Shown here in pieces: positions 28,013 through 37,109 of a stretch of 64,000 nt of DNA. The DNA is from Chthonomonadaceae bacterium (lineage in GTDB: Bacteria; Armatimonadota; Chthonomonadetes; Chthonomonadales; Chthonomonadaceae), in the NCBI GenBank assembly GCA_025054835.1, contig JANWZQ010000006.1, positions 1-64,000 on the forward strand, given 5' to 3'. The position numbers and the translations under genes were made by a program. The notes under the pieces are model-generated. The model saw only the letters and a list, made by a program, of their open reading frames with translations. It had not been told where the DNA came from and did no database searches. Positions within the stretch are counted from its first letter, which is position 1. Every line of letters begins with the position of its first letter.

Positions 28013-30018
28013 GGTGTTGCATCCTCGGCGATGTGTTGCGCGGAGTTCGGGTTGATCGGTTCGTCGAGCGGCATCGGAGGAATCCCGAACAGCGTGTGGT
28101 AGCGCTCCAGAGTCTCCAGAAGGTCCTGACGGATGTGCACGAAGTGCTGCACGCCATTGGCCTGAAGCTCTTCGATCGACTCCTGCGGGTAGCCGGCAAC
28201 GATCAACGGGATGTTCGTCTGGAGACCCCGGGTGAGCGCAGGGTACTCTGGATCGCTGCTGCAGAGCACCAGTGCGTCTGCGTTGATCTCTTCAGCGCGT
28301 TGCACTGCTTCCTGTGGCGTGGCGAACGTCTCCTCGCGCACGTCGTACCCACCGGCACCGAAAAAGCCCAGACAGAAGCCAGAGCGTGCCCGGCGCATGA
28401 CCGGGTCTCCTAGCTGTGCCAGCAGCACGATCGGGCGTTTGCCTCCAAGCGCCACATGTCGCTCCACGCGCAGGCGCAGGTTCTCGAAAGGCCAGCTGGG
28501 GCGGAAGGGGTCGAACTGCGTGCTGGGCACCCTCTGGTCGGAGATCTGTGCGTTCAGGTCGGCTCCCTGCGCGAACTCCGCTGCCAGCGCCATCACGTCG
28601 GCTGTGACAGAGCGCACCTGTCGGATCGGAGGGGCGGGCTGGATGTCGCCCAGACGCTGTTCCTTCAGGTTCGGATAGACCGTGGTGCCGACAATGGTGC
28701 GGCGACGGGAGCTGACCAGCCGGGCGCGTTTGGCGCGCACGACCTCCAGTTCCGAGGAGATCGTGCCATTTTTCCATGCGGCCACAAATCCTCCGGCGGC
28801 CTCCAGACAGCGGAACAGGCCCCAGGCCCTGTGCGCGTAGGCGTGCGTCAGAGCCTCCAGCGTGTAGCTCCCGCCCAGCGGGTCTACCACGCGGGTCAGG
28901 TGAGCCTCCTCCTTGAGCAGGGTTTCGGTGTTGCGCGAGAGATGCTCGCTGAACTCATCCGGGGTGTGATAGCCCTGGTCGTAGGCCGCGACCGTGAGCG
29001 AGTCCACCCCGGCGATCACGGCGGCCATCGCTTCCACGGTGGCCCGCAGGAGGTTGTTGTAGGGGTCGTACAGGGTTTTGTTGCTGCTGGTGGTGATGAC
29101 GTGGATCTTCGGTCGGGCGGTCTGGATGCCGAATGCCAGCAACACGTTGCGCACCAGCACGCGCGCCGCGCGAAGCTTGGCGATCTCCAGGAAGTAATTG
29201 GTTCCCACTCCGAAGCGGAGTTCGCAACGGGAGACGATCGCGGCCAGAGCCGCCTGCGGGTCTGTTATGTTCGGGACTCTCAGCGCGCCGGTAGTGAGTG
29301 CATCGCGGTAGGCAGTCAGGTACTCGGTGAACAGTGCCAGGGTGAAGGCCAGTTCCTGCGCCAGACTGGCCCCGGCCTTCTCGATGAAAGCGCCGCGCAC
29401 CGTCACCAGCCCCACATGCGGCAGATGTTGCAGAATGAAGGCAGAGACGGTCAGCAGGGTGTCGCGCCAGTCCTCAAGGGGTGCCTGTATCCAGCCGACG
29501 CATCGGTCGAGAACAGGGTCCAGATCAACAGTGCCCTGGATGGCCTCCGGGGAGAGTCCGCGCCGTTCGATCTCGTTCCACCACATTGCGAGCATGTGTG
29601 GCGAGAGCGGGCCGGAGATCCAGTGGATGGGCACCGCATCGATGTAGATGCCGTCCAGAAGAGCCTGCATGTCGGATTGCTGGCGCGGGCAGGGGCCGAT
29701 GGGGTAGGTGTAGATCGCCAGCTCCTGCGCGCCTCTCTCCAGTGCGCGCAGAGCATGCGCGTTAGCCGCCGCGATGTCCGGCTCACGGATCTCCTCACGC
29801 AGGTTCCAGTCGTTGCTGTCCTTGCGATAGCCGCGCAGCTCTCCATCGATCGGCCCGGGCAGGTCCTCCCTGCGATAGAAGGGACGCAGGGTGATGCCAT
29901 CCAGGGTGGTTGATACCAGTTTTTTCTCGAAGTCTGCGCCCTTGAGGTCTTTCTGAATGGCCGCCATCCACTCGTCAGTGGTGACCGGCGGGAAATCCTC
30001 GAACAGTCGGATGCTCAT
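28009..30018 (-). CDS. mutA: Methylmalonyl-CoA mutase small subunit
   Basis: The 669-residue beta subunit forms a heterodimer with the large subunit. It is homologous over its whole length, but its cobalamin-type domain has [12 protein letters not shown] where the large subunit has the D-x-H-x-x-G motif, so it does not bind B12. This is the usual state in the heterodimeric (Propionibacterium-type) mutase, unlike the single-chain or split archaeal forms. It starts 27 bases after the epimerase. Confidence 0.94.
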
Positions 30019-30045
30019 GGTATCCTTCTCGCAGCAGAAGCGTGC

Positions 30046-30498
30046 CTAGGGATGTGCGCCTTCCTGGACGAACTCGTACAGCACGCCGAGAGCGCCGTCG
30101 GTGGTGTGGCTCTTCGGGTGCAGGAAGAACACAGTGGTGCCCCGGGAGCCGGGCCGTGGCGCGGCGTCGATCAGGTTGAAGCCGGCCTCCTTGAGTTGCT
30201 GGAACGCGGCCTGCGCATCGGTCACGCGGAACGCCACATGCGCCAGTCCGCCCCGGCCTCCCTGCTTTTCTATCTGCCTTGCGACCGGCGAGTCGTCAGT
30301 CAGAGGCTCCAGCAACTGGATCAGGTTGCCACTCTCGCCCACGCGCAGGAGCACTTCGCGCACCTGATCGGTGCCGTGGACGTCTTCCCTGTGGACCACC
30401 GTGAAGCCCATGCGCTCGTACAGGGCGATCTGTGCGTCCAGCTGTCCCCGCGGCACGGCGATGGCCACATGGTCGATGCTTTCTACGGCGATGTTCAT
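30046..30498 (-). CDS. mce: Methylmalonyl-CoA epimerase
   Basis: A 150-residue vicinal-oxygen-chelate enzyme that interconverts (R)- and (S)-methylmalonyl-CoA, linking the mutase with the (S)-specific transcarboxylase. The metal ligands fit IDHVAIAV (His), LAHVAFRV (His) and VLYEFVQ (Glu), and GGRGGLAHVAF is the family signature. It sits between the biotin carrier and mutase genes with gaps of 21 and 27 bases. Confidence 0.92.
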   Translation of the reverse strand: MNIAVESIDHVAIAVPRGQLDAQIALYERMGFTVVHREDVHGTDQVREVLLRVGESGNLIQLLEPLTDDSPVARQIEKQGGRGGLAHVAFRVTDAQAAFQQLKEAGFNLIDAAPRPGSRGTTVFFLHPKSHTTDGALGVLYEFVQEGAHP

Positions 30499-30519
30499 GG
30501 TTCTTCTCCTTGCAGAGGC

Positions 30520-30915
30520 CTACTCGATTTCGACCAGCAACTGCCCCTGTTTGACAGCGTCGCGCACGTCCACATGGATCGCTTTAACCTTACCTGCCAC
30601 GGGGGAAGTGATGGTAGTGAACATCTTCATCGCTTCCAGCACCAGAAGCGGCTGGTTGACCTCGACCTGTTGCCCGACCTCCACGTTGATTTCTGTGACA
30701 ACACCGGCGAGCGGGCTCCGACAGACTTTGCTCTCGTCCACGGGCATTTGCGCTTCCGGAGAGGGAGCGGGTGGTGCGGTCTGCCGCGGAATTGCAAACG
30801 CGTTGCTGGAACTGGGCGGCGTGAAGAACCGCGCTGCTGGTGGCTCTGGCTCTGCCACCTCGACTTCGACTTCGTAGGTCTTGCCGTCCAGAGTGATATT
30901 CAACCTCACTGCCAC
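30520..30915 (-). CDS. Biotin carboxyl carrier protein (transcarboxylase 1.3S-like)
   Basis: A 131-residue carrier. The N-terminal 20 residues (LNITLDGKTYEVEVEV) match the segment by which the 1.3S subunit binds 5S and 12S. A Pro/Ala-rich linker (about 25-60) leads to the biotinyl domain with the modified Lys in LEAMKMFT. Length and layout match the Propionibacterium 1.3S subunit (123 residues). It lies 4 bases after the 12S-like gene. Confidence 0.92.
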   Translation of the reverse strand: MAVRLNITLDGKTYEVEVEVAEPEPPAARFFTPPSSSNAFAIPRQTAPPAPSPEAQMPVDESKVCRSPLAGVVTEINVEVGQQVEVNQPLLVLEAMKMFTTITSPVAGKVKAIHVDVRDAVKQGQLLVEIE

Positions 30916-30919
30916 CTCC

Positions 30920-32476
30920 TCAGAGTGGTATCAAGCCATGTTTCTTGGCGGGGCGCAGTTCACGCTTGGTGTGCAAGCTTTCCAGAGCGCGTGCTACGGC
31001 GATACGCGTCTGGCTGGGCTCGATGATATCGTCCACGATGCGATGTTCACCGGCCACATAGGGCGTGCCAAAAGTGTTACGGTATTCCTCGGTGAAACGT
31101 GCGCGTGCGGCTTCTTTGTCTTCCGCTTGTTCGATCTCACGTTTGAACACGATCTCTGCCGCGCCCTCCGCGCCCATGACGGCTACTTCGGCAGTGGGCC
31201 AGGCGAAAACCCGGTCCGCGCCCAGATCCCGTCCGCACATGGCCACGTAGGCGCCTCCGTACGCTTTGCGCAGGATCACGCTGACCTTGGGCACTGTGGC
31301 AGCCGAGTAGGCGAACAGCAGTTTTGCCCCGTGGCGGATGATCCCTCCGTACTCCTGATCGACACCGGGCAGGAAACCGGGCGTATCCACCAGCGTGACC
31401 AGCGGGATGTTGAAGGCGTTGCAGAAACGGATGAACCGGGATGCCTTGTCGCTGGAGTTGATGTCGAGCACGCCAGCGAACACCCGGGGCTGGTTGGCAA
31501 TGATGCCGACGGTACGCCCGGCAATGCGTCCGAAGCCGACGACGATGTTCTCGGCAAAAGTCGATTGCACTTCCATGAAATCGCCGTAGTCCACGATGCC
31601 ATGCACGACCTCGCGCACATCGTAGGGCTGCTTCGGATCGTCCGGGATCACCTCATCCAGTGTGAAGACCGGCTCCAGACTGTACTCTCCGGGAACGACC
31701 GGCGGATCTTCGATGTTGTTGGCGGGCAGGAAGCTGAGCAAGCGTTTGCAGATGTCCAGCGCGTGCTGATCGTTTTCCGCCACAAAGTGCACCACACCGG
31801 AGTAGTGCATCTGGGCCTCGGCCCCTCCCAGTTCCTCTGCGGTGACCTCCTCACCGGTGACCTGTTTGATGACCTGCGGGCCGGTAATGAACATCTGCGC
31901 CTGTCTGGTTTGGATGATGAAGTCGGTGAGAGCAGGCGAGTAGGCGGCGCCGCCGGCGCAGGGGCCGCAGATGAGCGAGATCTGGGGCACCACGCCGCTG
32001 AGCTCCACATTGGCGTAGAACACCCGCGCGTATCCCGCCAGCGCCTCAATGCCTTCCTGAATGCGGGCGCCCCCCGAGTCGTTGATGAAGATGAACGGGG
32101 TGCCTGTCCGGAGCGAGGCCTTCATCGCGTCCACGATTTTCAGGCAGTGCACTTCGCCAGCAGACCCACCGAAGACGGTGAAGTCCTGACTGGCCACGTG
32201 TACGTAGCGACCGTCGATCGTGCCAACTCCGGTGACCACGCCATCGGAGGGCGCTTCTTTGTTTGCCATGCCGAAGTAGGTGCAGCGATGTCGGGCGAAG
32301 ACAGAGAACTCCTGGAAGGAGTTACGGTCGAGCAGATAATCGAGCCGCTCCCGTGCGGTCATTTTGCCGCTGGCGTGCTGCTTATCAATCCGTTCCTGTC
32401 CGCCGCCAAGCATCAGCTGGCGCTTTTTCATGCGCAGCGTGTGAATCCGTTCCTGTTGCTTACTCGAAAGGGGCAT
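30920..32476 (-). CDS. Methylmalonyl-CoA carboxyltransferase 12S-type subunit (MmdA/PccB family)
   Basis: A 518-residue acyl-CoA carboxyltransferase starting at 32476 (MPLSSKQQERIHTLRM); longer readings enter the CoA-transferase gene. The oxyanion/crotonase motifs FGGSAGEVHCLKI, INDSGGARIQEGI, GPCAGGAAYSPAL and LVDTPGFLPG are all present. It moves CO2 between methylmalonyl-CoA and biotin. The same fold serves propionyl-CoA carboxylase and methylmalonyl-CoA decarboxylase. The neighbouring 5S gene and absence of a biotin carboxylase or decarboxylase beta subunit favour transcarboxylase. Confidence 0.9.
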   Translation of the reverse strand: MPLSSKQQERIHTLRMKKRQLMLGGGQERIDKQHASGKMTARERLDYLLDRNSFQEFSVFARHRCTYFGMANKEAPSDGVVTGVGTIDGRYVHVASQDFTVFGGSAGEVHCLKIVDAMKASLRTGTPFIFINDSGGARIQEGIEALAGYARVFYANVELSGVVPQISLICGPCAGGAAYSPALTDFIIQTRQAQMFITGPQVIKQVTGEEVTAEELGGAEAQMHYSGVVHFVAENDQHALDICKRLLSFLPANNIEDPPVVPGEYSLEPVFTLDEVIPDDPKQPYDVREVVHGIVDYGDFMEVQSTFAENIVVGFGRIAGRTVGIIANQPRVFAGVLDINSSDKASRFIRFCNAFNIPLVTLVDTPGFLPGVDQEYGGIIRHGAKLLFAYSAATVPKVSVILRKAYGGAYVAMCGRDLGADRVFAWPTAEVAVMGAEGAAEIVFKREIEQAEDKEAARARFTEEYRNTFGTPYVAGEHRIVDDIIEPSQTRIAVARALESLHTKRELRPAKKHGLIPL

Positions 32477-32529
32477 GAGAGACCTCGCTTTCTGTCGCCG
32501 ACACAGTTGTGCCTGAGAGATGTGCGGGT

Positions 32530-33855
32530 TCAGCACCCGCGATGCCAGCGTTCGTGCGCAGCGCGTTCCAGCTCCTCCCGGTGGTCCGGATGCGCAATAT
32601 TGATCAACGCCTGTGCGCGCTGGCGCAGGTTCTTCCCGTACAGGTCCGCGACGCCGTACTCGGTCACAACGTAGTGCACGTGGGCGCGTGTGGTAACCAC
32701 GCCGGCGCCGGGCTTGAGCAGGGGTACGATCCGGGAGAGGCCCTTGCTGGTCACACTGGGCAGGGCGAAGATCGGCTTGCCCCCCTCGCTCAGGCTCGCG
32801 CCGCGCACAAAATCCATCTGCCCGCCCACGCCGCTGAAGAGCCGGCACCCGATGGAGTCGGCGCACACCTGACCGGTCAGATCGATCTCAATGGCACTGT
32901 TGATCGCCGTCATGCGTGGTAGCTTGCGGATGACAGAGGTGTCGTTGACGAAGGCGATGTCCAGCAGCTGCACGAACGGGTTATCATCAACGAAATCGTA
33001 GAGCCGGCGCGACCCGCTCACGAAACCGGCTACGATCTGCCCCCGATAGACGGTTTTCTCCTCGTTGGTGATGACCCCGGACTCCACCAGTGGAATGACA
33101 CCATCACTGAACATCTCGGTGTGGATCCCAAGCCGTCGGTGATTGGTTAGAGAGGCGAGCACCGCATTGGGGATGGCTCCGATACCCATCTGCAGGGTGG
33201 CGCCATCCTCGATCAGTTCCGCAACACGCTGTCCAATCCGGCGTTCCACCTCACCAACCGGTTCCGGTGCATGTTCCGGCAGAGGGTCATCTACCCAGAC
33301 CAGCCTGGCGAATCGGCTCACATGAATGTGCCCCTCTCCCTGTGTGCGCGGCATGTTGGGGTTCACCTGCGCGATCACCGTTCTGGCCGTTTCCGCTGCG
33401 GACAGAGCGACATCTACGGACACGCCCAGCGAGCAGAAGCCATGCCGGTCCGGTGGGGAGACCGTGAGCATGGCCACGTCGATCGGCAGAACGCCCTTGC
33501 GAAACAGGGCGGGAATTTCGCTCAGGAAGACAGGGATGTAGTCGGCGCGGCCTTCTGCCACGGCATCGCGCATGTTGCTGCCGATGAAGAGATTGTTAGT
33601 GAAGAAGCGGTCCTGCAGTTCTCTGGCGGCATGAGAGGGATGGCCTTCGGTATGCAGGTGTACGAATTCCACATCGTGCAGGTGCGACGCGTTCGCGGCC
33701 AGTGCGTCCACAAGGCGCTGCGGGAAGGCCGCCATGCCATGCAGGAAGACCCGGTCGCCGGACTGCACCACGCTCACCGCCTCCTCCGGGCTCACAAAGG
33801 AGTACTTCTGGGAGTAATGTTGCAGGGTAGAAGGTGTTCTCGTCACTTGTGTCAT
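32530..33855 (-). CDS. Acetyl-CoA hydrolase/CoA-transferase family (likely succinate/propionate CoA-transferase)
   Basis: A 441-residue family-I-type CoA-transferase. The catalytic Glu lies in LGIHTEMFSDGVIPL, and the glycine loops are MGIGAIPNAVL and SGVGGQMDFVRGASLS, followed by GKPIFALPS. Family members include 4-hydroxybutyrate CoA-transferase, acetate:succinate and propionyl-CoA:succinate CoA-transferase. Its place in a methylmalonyl-CoA gene set suggests it passes CoA from propionyl-CoA to succinate, the step that closes the Wood-Werkman cycle; that is inferred from context. Confidence 0.88.
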   Translation of the reverse strand: MTQVTRTPSTLQHYSQKYSFVSPEEAVSVVQSGDRVFLHGMAAFPQRLVDALAANASHLHDVEFVHLHTEGHPSHAARELQDRFFTNNLFIGSNMRDAVAEGRADYIPVFLSEIPALFRKGVLPIDVAMLTVSPPDRHGFCSLGVSVDVALSAAETARTVIAQVNPNMPRTQGEGHIHVSRFARLVWVDDPLPEHAPEPVGEVERRIGQRVAELIEDGATLQMGIGAIPNAVLASLTNHRRLGIHTEMFSDGVIPLVESGVITNEEKTVYRGQIVAGFVSGSRRLYDFVDDNPFVQLLDIAFVNDTSVIRKLPRMTAINSAIEIDLTGQVCADSIGCRLFSGVGGQMDFVRGASLSEGGKPIFALPSVTSKGLSRIVPLLKPGAGVVTTRAHVHYVVTEYGVADLYGKNLRQRAQALINIAHPDHREELERAAHERWHRGC

Positions 33856-33911
33856 GGCTTCAGCTCATCATTCTACGTGCTGCCCTGTGCCGGGCCCGAA
33901 GCGAGCGCGTA

Positions 33912-34229
33912 TCACCACCCGCGGGTGCGTGGCATCTGGTGCGAGGCCCCGATGGTGACGCGTCCCTGCATGCGCCAGGCGGCACTTTCGTCAACAGCGC
34001 GCCGGACAAACTTGACAGTCGCGCGTTTGCCCAGATAGGCCGCTACCGCCGCAGCGATGATGCAGAGCGTCTCTTCGGGGATCTCATCTGTTTGTTTTTC
34101 TGCCTGTTGCCCGGGGACTTCCGGACGGGCAGGAGTGAGCGCGGCAGTGAGTTGCGCGACCTGTTCCTGCAGGCGGACAATCTGTTCCTTCAGCGCTTCG
34201 AACTCCGCACGGGTGATTGTGTCGCTCAT
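33912..34229 (-). CDS. Small protein of carboxyltransferase operons (possible accessory subunit)
   Basis: A 105-residue protein whose ATG overlaps the 5S stop by 4 bases. The N-terminal 35 residues form a likely coiled coil (FEALKEQIVRLQEQVAQLTA). After an acidic linker, residues 50-95 read ETLCIIAAAVAAYLGKRATV and then RMQGRVTI. Short proteins with an I-A-A-A-V-A-A-Y-L-G helix occur next to sodium-pump decarboxylase and transcarboxylase genes, which suggests an assembly or tether role. I cannot name the family with confidence. Confidence 0.5.
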   Translation of the reverse strand: MSDTITRAEFEALKEQIVRLQEQVAQLTAALTPARPEVPGQQAEKQTDEIPEETLCIIAAAVAAYLGKRATVKFVRRAVDESAAWRMQGRVTIGASHQMPRTRGW

Positions 34230-35716
34230 GCCGGGGCCACCGTCACTTTCGTCTTCTTACCGTTCAGGGTCACTTCGTACTCGATCGGCGCGCTCAGGTA
34301 ACCCGGGTGGGAGGGATCGACCGGGACTTTTGGCGCGACGGGATCTTTGCCCAGGTTCTTCGGCCCCTGTGGGCGTTCTTTGAAGAATTTGGGCGCGATC
34401 TGCGGGAACATGGCGTAGGTGAGGACATCCTCGTCAGTGCCGTTGTTGCCTTCCAGAGCGAGAGCCGCTTTGCGCAGCTCGTCCCACTCTGGCTTGAGCA
34501 GATCCGCAGGCCGGCAGGTGATCGGGTCTTTCTTGGCAAACTCCCGGGCAAGGGCCACGATCTCCGGGTCTTTCTCGCCGTCGGTTTGCCCGTAGTAGCC
34601 AAGCATGAGATCGCAGAACTCCCCGGTCATCACCTTGTACGGCCCCATCATCACGTTGAACACCGCCTGCGTTCCCACGATCTGGCTGGAGGGGGTGACC
34701 AGCGGAGGATACCCTGCCGCTTTGCGTACACGGGGCACCTCTTCCAGCACTTCCCGGATGCGTTCTCCCTGACCCTGCTGCTTGAGCTGGCTTTCCATAT
34801 TGGAGAGCATGCCACCGGGGATCTGGCTCTTGAAGATCTCGGTTTCCACCCCGGTGAACTCTGTGAGGAACTCCCGGTAGCGCGGGCGGATTGCGGCAAA
34901 GTGGTCGCGCGCTTTGTAGATCTGTTCCAGGTCCAGCCGGGTCTCATAGCCAGTGCCTTCCAGCATTTCCACCAGACTTTCTGTGGGATTGTGGCCCGGC
35001 CCCAGACTGAGGGAGCTGATGGAGGTATCCACGATATCTGCCCCGGCCTCAATCGCTTTCATGAGGCTGACCATGGTGACTCCGGTGGTGGCATGAACGT
35101 GCACGTGTACCAGCACGTCCTTTCCGCACTTCTCTTTGATGCCCTTGACCAGGTCGTAGGCAGGTTGTGGCTTGAGCAGTGCGGCCATGTCTTTGATGCA
35201 GATGGAGTCCACACCCATTTCCACCAGTTTCTGCGCCATCTCCACGAACCTGTCGATAGTGTGTACGGGAGAGATGGTGTAGCAGATGGTTCCCTGCGCA
35301 TGCTTCCCGGTGCGCTTGACGGCCTTGAGCGCCGTTTCGAGGTTGCGCACGTCGTTCAGTGCATCGAACACGCGGAAGACATCCATGCCATTTTCTGCTG
35401 CCTTCTCGACGAATCGGGAGACGACTGTATCCTCGTAGTGCCGGTAGCCGAGCAGGTTCTGGCCACGCAGAAGCATCTGGGTGCGGGTGTTGGGCAGGAG
35501 TTTCTTGAAGGTACGCAGGCGCTCCCAGGGATCCTCGTTCAGAAATCGGATACAGGCGTCGAACGTTGCGCCGCCCCAGCATTCCAGAGACCAGTAGCCC
35601 GCCCTGTCCAGGTACTCGCAGGCGGGGATCATGTCTTCCAGTGCCATGCGTGTGGCCATCAGGCTCTGATGGGCATCGCGCAGGATCACGTCGGTCACTT
35701 CGATCACTCTTCCCAT
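34226..35716 (-). CDS. Methylmalonyl-CoA:oxaloacetate transcarboxylase 5S subunit
   Basis: A 496-residue carboxyltransferase that moves CO2 between oxaloacetate/pyruvate and biotin. The TIM barrel has VILRDAHQSLMATRMA (Asp14), the carbamylated Lys175 in CIKDMAALLKP and metal His206/His208 in HVHVHATTG. Long blocks equal the Propionibacterium 5S protein, for example SLGPGHNPTES, PGGMLSNMESQLK, PSSQIVGTQAVFNVMMG and FNGTDEDVLTYA-like NGTDEDVLTYA. It ends in the short 5S-type tail and carries no biotin domain, unlike oxaloacetate decarboxylase alpha chains. It is the first gene of the operon. Confidence 0.9.
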   Translation of the reverse strand: MGRVIEVTDVILRDAHQSLMATRMALEDMIPACEYLDRAGYWSLECWGGATFDACIRFLNEDPWERLRTFKKLLPNTRTQMLLRGQNLLGYRHYEDTVVSRFVEKAAENGMDVFRVFDALNDVRNLETALKAVKRTGKHAQGTICYTISPVHTIDRFVEMAQKLVEMGVDSICIKDMAALLKPQPAYDLVKGIKEKCGKDVLVHVHVHATTGVTMVSLMKAIEAGADIVDTSISSLSLGPGHNPTESLVEMLEGTGYETRLDLEQIYKARDHFAAIRPRYREFLTEFTGVETEIFKSQIPGGMLSNMESQLKQQGQGERIREVLEEVPRVRKAAGYPPLVTPSSQIVGTQAVFNVMMGPYKVMTGEFCDLMLGYYGQTDGEKDPEIVALAREFAKKDPITCRPADLLKPEWDELRKAALALEGNNGTDEDVLTYAMFPQIAPKFFKERPQGPKNLGKDPVAPKVPVDPSHPGYLSAPIEYEVTLNGKKTKVTVAPA

Positions 35717-35822
35717 GATGCGCTCCCAATGGATAGGCCCCGGCGCTTGCCGGGCGACTCCAGAATGTTGCAGGCTCTCTGCAGGGTGCGATTTCGTCCC
35801 TCGAACAACTACCTCCTGCGCG

Positions 35823-35835
35823 CCTGTCTGACAGG
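35823..35835. promoter_or_regulatory. Palindrome CCTGTCTGACAGG, possible operator
   Basis: A perfect 6+1+6 dyad in the leader of the transcarboxylase operon, about 107 bases upstream of its first start codon. The size suits a dimeric regulator, but no regulator is identified. Confidence 0.35.
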
Positions 35836-35906
35836 TGTTCCGCGGATGCAGCAGGCAGTGCTCTCGTACTACCTTCCTCGGGGATCGTTCCGGGGAGGAT
35901 TATGTA

Positions 35907-35917
35907 ACCGGTCCGGT
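35907..35917. promoter_or_regulatory. Palindrome ACCGGTCCGGT, possible operator
   Basis: A perfect 5+1+5 dyad lying between the candidate -35 and -10 (read on the minus strand) of the transcarboxylase operon, so a bound protein would block polymerase. Confidence 0.35.
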
Positions 35918-36106
35918 CACGCTGTCGTCCGCCAAATGGCGGATTCAATACGTGCCCCGGATTGTCCTGCCCGGGCGGCACCCTGTAGCAGGACTTCTGG
36001 TGGCCAGAGAAGGGAGGGATTGCAGGAACATTCGCAGTACGGCCGGTGACTGACACCGATTTTTGCGTCGAAAATCTCACCGTATCGCGAAAAAAAATGG
36101 TGAGGG

Positions 36107-36135
36107 TTGAATTCCTTGCATGGATCCTGTATAAT
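36107..36135 (+). promoter_or_regulatory. Strong sigma-70 promoter of sigH
   Basis: TTGAAT (36107-36112), a 17-bp spacer and a perfect TATAAT (36130-36135). An A-tract (36090-36097) lies just upstream and could act as an UP element. Confidence 0.75.
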
Positions 36136-36298
36136 ATTCGGTGACGTCCTTCGGTGCTGGATCTCATGGCCTCTGTGCTGTGAGAGAAAGCCTGCGAACG
36201 CTGCAACGTCTCCTCTGGCTCTGCGGCTGGCCTGTCCCCGGGATCGATTGTTCCAGACAAGCTGCCGAAACACAACTCCTACGCATCGAGGTCTAAGG

Positions 36299-36988
36299 GT
36301 GACTCAAGAATTGCAGCATCGACTTCCACCCAGCCACGTGAAATATGCCGATATGACCGACCGCGAGGTGGTTCATCGGGCTCAACGCGGCGATGAAGCT
36401 GCCTCTGAGTACTTGCTGTACAAGTACCGGAATCTGGTTCGTACGAAAGTAAAATCCTACTTCCTCGTTGGCGCCGAGAAAGAGGACCTGCTGCAGGTAG
36501 GCATGATCGGGCTGTGGCAGGCGATTGTGGACTTCCGTTGTGATAAGGCCATTTCGTTCCCTGCATTCGCCAAGGTCTGTATTCAACGACACATCATCAC
36601 TGCCATCAAGACCGCAACGCGCCAGAAACAGATGCCCCTCAACACATCGCTCTCCCTCGAAAGCCCTGCGGAGGACTCTGGCCCGGACTGGAGCCTCTCG
36701 GACATCATTCCCTCAAGCGAGACTGAAAACCCGGAGGACCTGGTCATCGAACATGAGGATACCAAGGTGCTCCACGAAATGTTGCAACAGGTGCTTTCAG
36801 AGTTCGAGTGGAATGTGCTGGCGGGATATCAGGTAGGCAAGTCGTATCGCGAGATCGCGCATGAGCTCCACTGCAAGACCAAATCGGTCGATAACGCTCT
36901 GGCGCGCATCAAGCGTAAGGTTTCCTCTGTGCCACTGGGGATGGCCAACCTGAGCGAACTTCTGGTCAACTCGCCGGTAGCCCGATAG
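36299..36988 (+). CDS. sigH: RNA polymerase sigma factor SigH (Spo0H type)
   Basis: A 229-residue sigma-70-family factor closely resembling Bacillus SigH. The start is GTG 36299 with GAGG six bases before; the longer reading to 36107 runs through the leader. Region 2 shows YLLYKYRNLVRTKVKSYFL, EDLLQVGMIGLWQAIVDF and CIQRHIITAIKTATRQKQMP, almost the Bacillus sequence. Region 4 is GKSYREIAHELHCKTKSVDNALARIKRK. In Bacillus SigH controls early-stationary and sporulation genes; here the regulon is unknown. It has its own strong promoter and is followed by a long hairpin. Confidence 0.9.
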   Translation: MTQELQHRLPPSHVKYADMTDREVVHRAQRGDEAASEYLLYKYRNLVRTKVKSYFLVGAEKEDLLQVGMIGLWQAIVDFRCDKAISFPAFAKVCIQRHIITAIKTATRQKQMPLNTSLSLESPAEDSGPDWSLSDIIPSSETENPEDLVIEHEDTKVLHEMLQQVLSEFEWNVLAGYQVGKSYREIAHELHCKTKSVDNALARIKRKVSSVPLGMANLSELLVNSPVAR

Positions 36989-37015
36989 GTGCTCCGGATC
37001 TTCTGGAAATTCTGG

Positions 37016-37044
37016 GCGCCGATGTCGCTCTGCGACGTCGGCGC
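37016..37044 (+). terminator. Strong hairpin between sigH and hisG
   Basis: A 13-bp stem (37016-37028 with 37032-37044, one G-T wobble) closed by a 3-base loop. The following bases (ATTGTATGT) are only weakly T-rich, so it may be a weak terminator or an RNA-stabilising element that reduces read-through into hisG. Confidence 0.55.
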
Positions 37045-37109
37045 ATTGTATGTGCGCACAGGATCCGGGAAGTGACGCGCCCGGACTGCTGAAGCGTGAG
37101 AGGGACAAC

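Larger units (their letters stand above)
35717..36298. other. 582-bp divergent regulatory region between the transcarboxylase operon and sigH
   Basis: There is no convincing gene here. It holds the sigH promoter (36107-36135) with about a 160-base untranslated leader, and the leader of the transcarboxylase operon on the other strand. Perfect dyads occur at 35739-35754 (CCCGGC-N4-GCCGGG), 35823-35835, 35907-35917 and 35928-35943 (TCCGCC-N4-GGCGGA). A CTCACC/GGTGAG pair (about 36076-36104) lies just upstream of the sigH -35. A possible minus-strand promoter is ACGACA-N18-CATAAT, with the -10 near 35900-35905. Confidence 0.6.

Noticed and set aside
34226-35716. Pyruvate carboxylase subunit B or oxaloacetate decarboxylase alpha as the main name
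   Set aside because: The protein lacks a biotin domain, has the short 5S tail and matches Propionibacterium 5S in long blocks; no beta subunit or biotin carboxylase is adjacent. It stays the main alternative.
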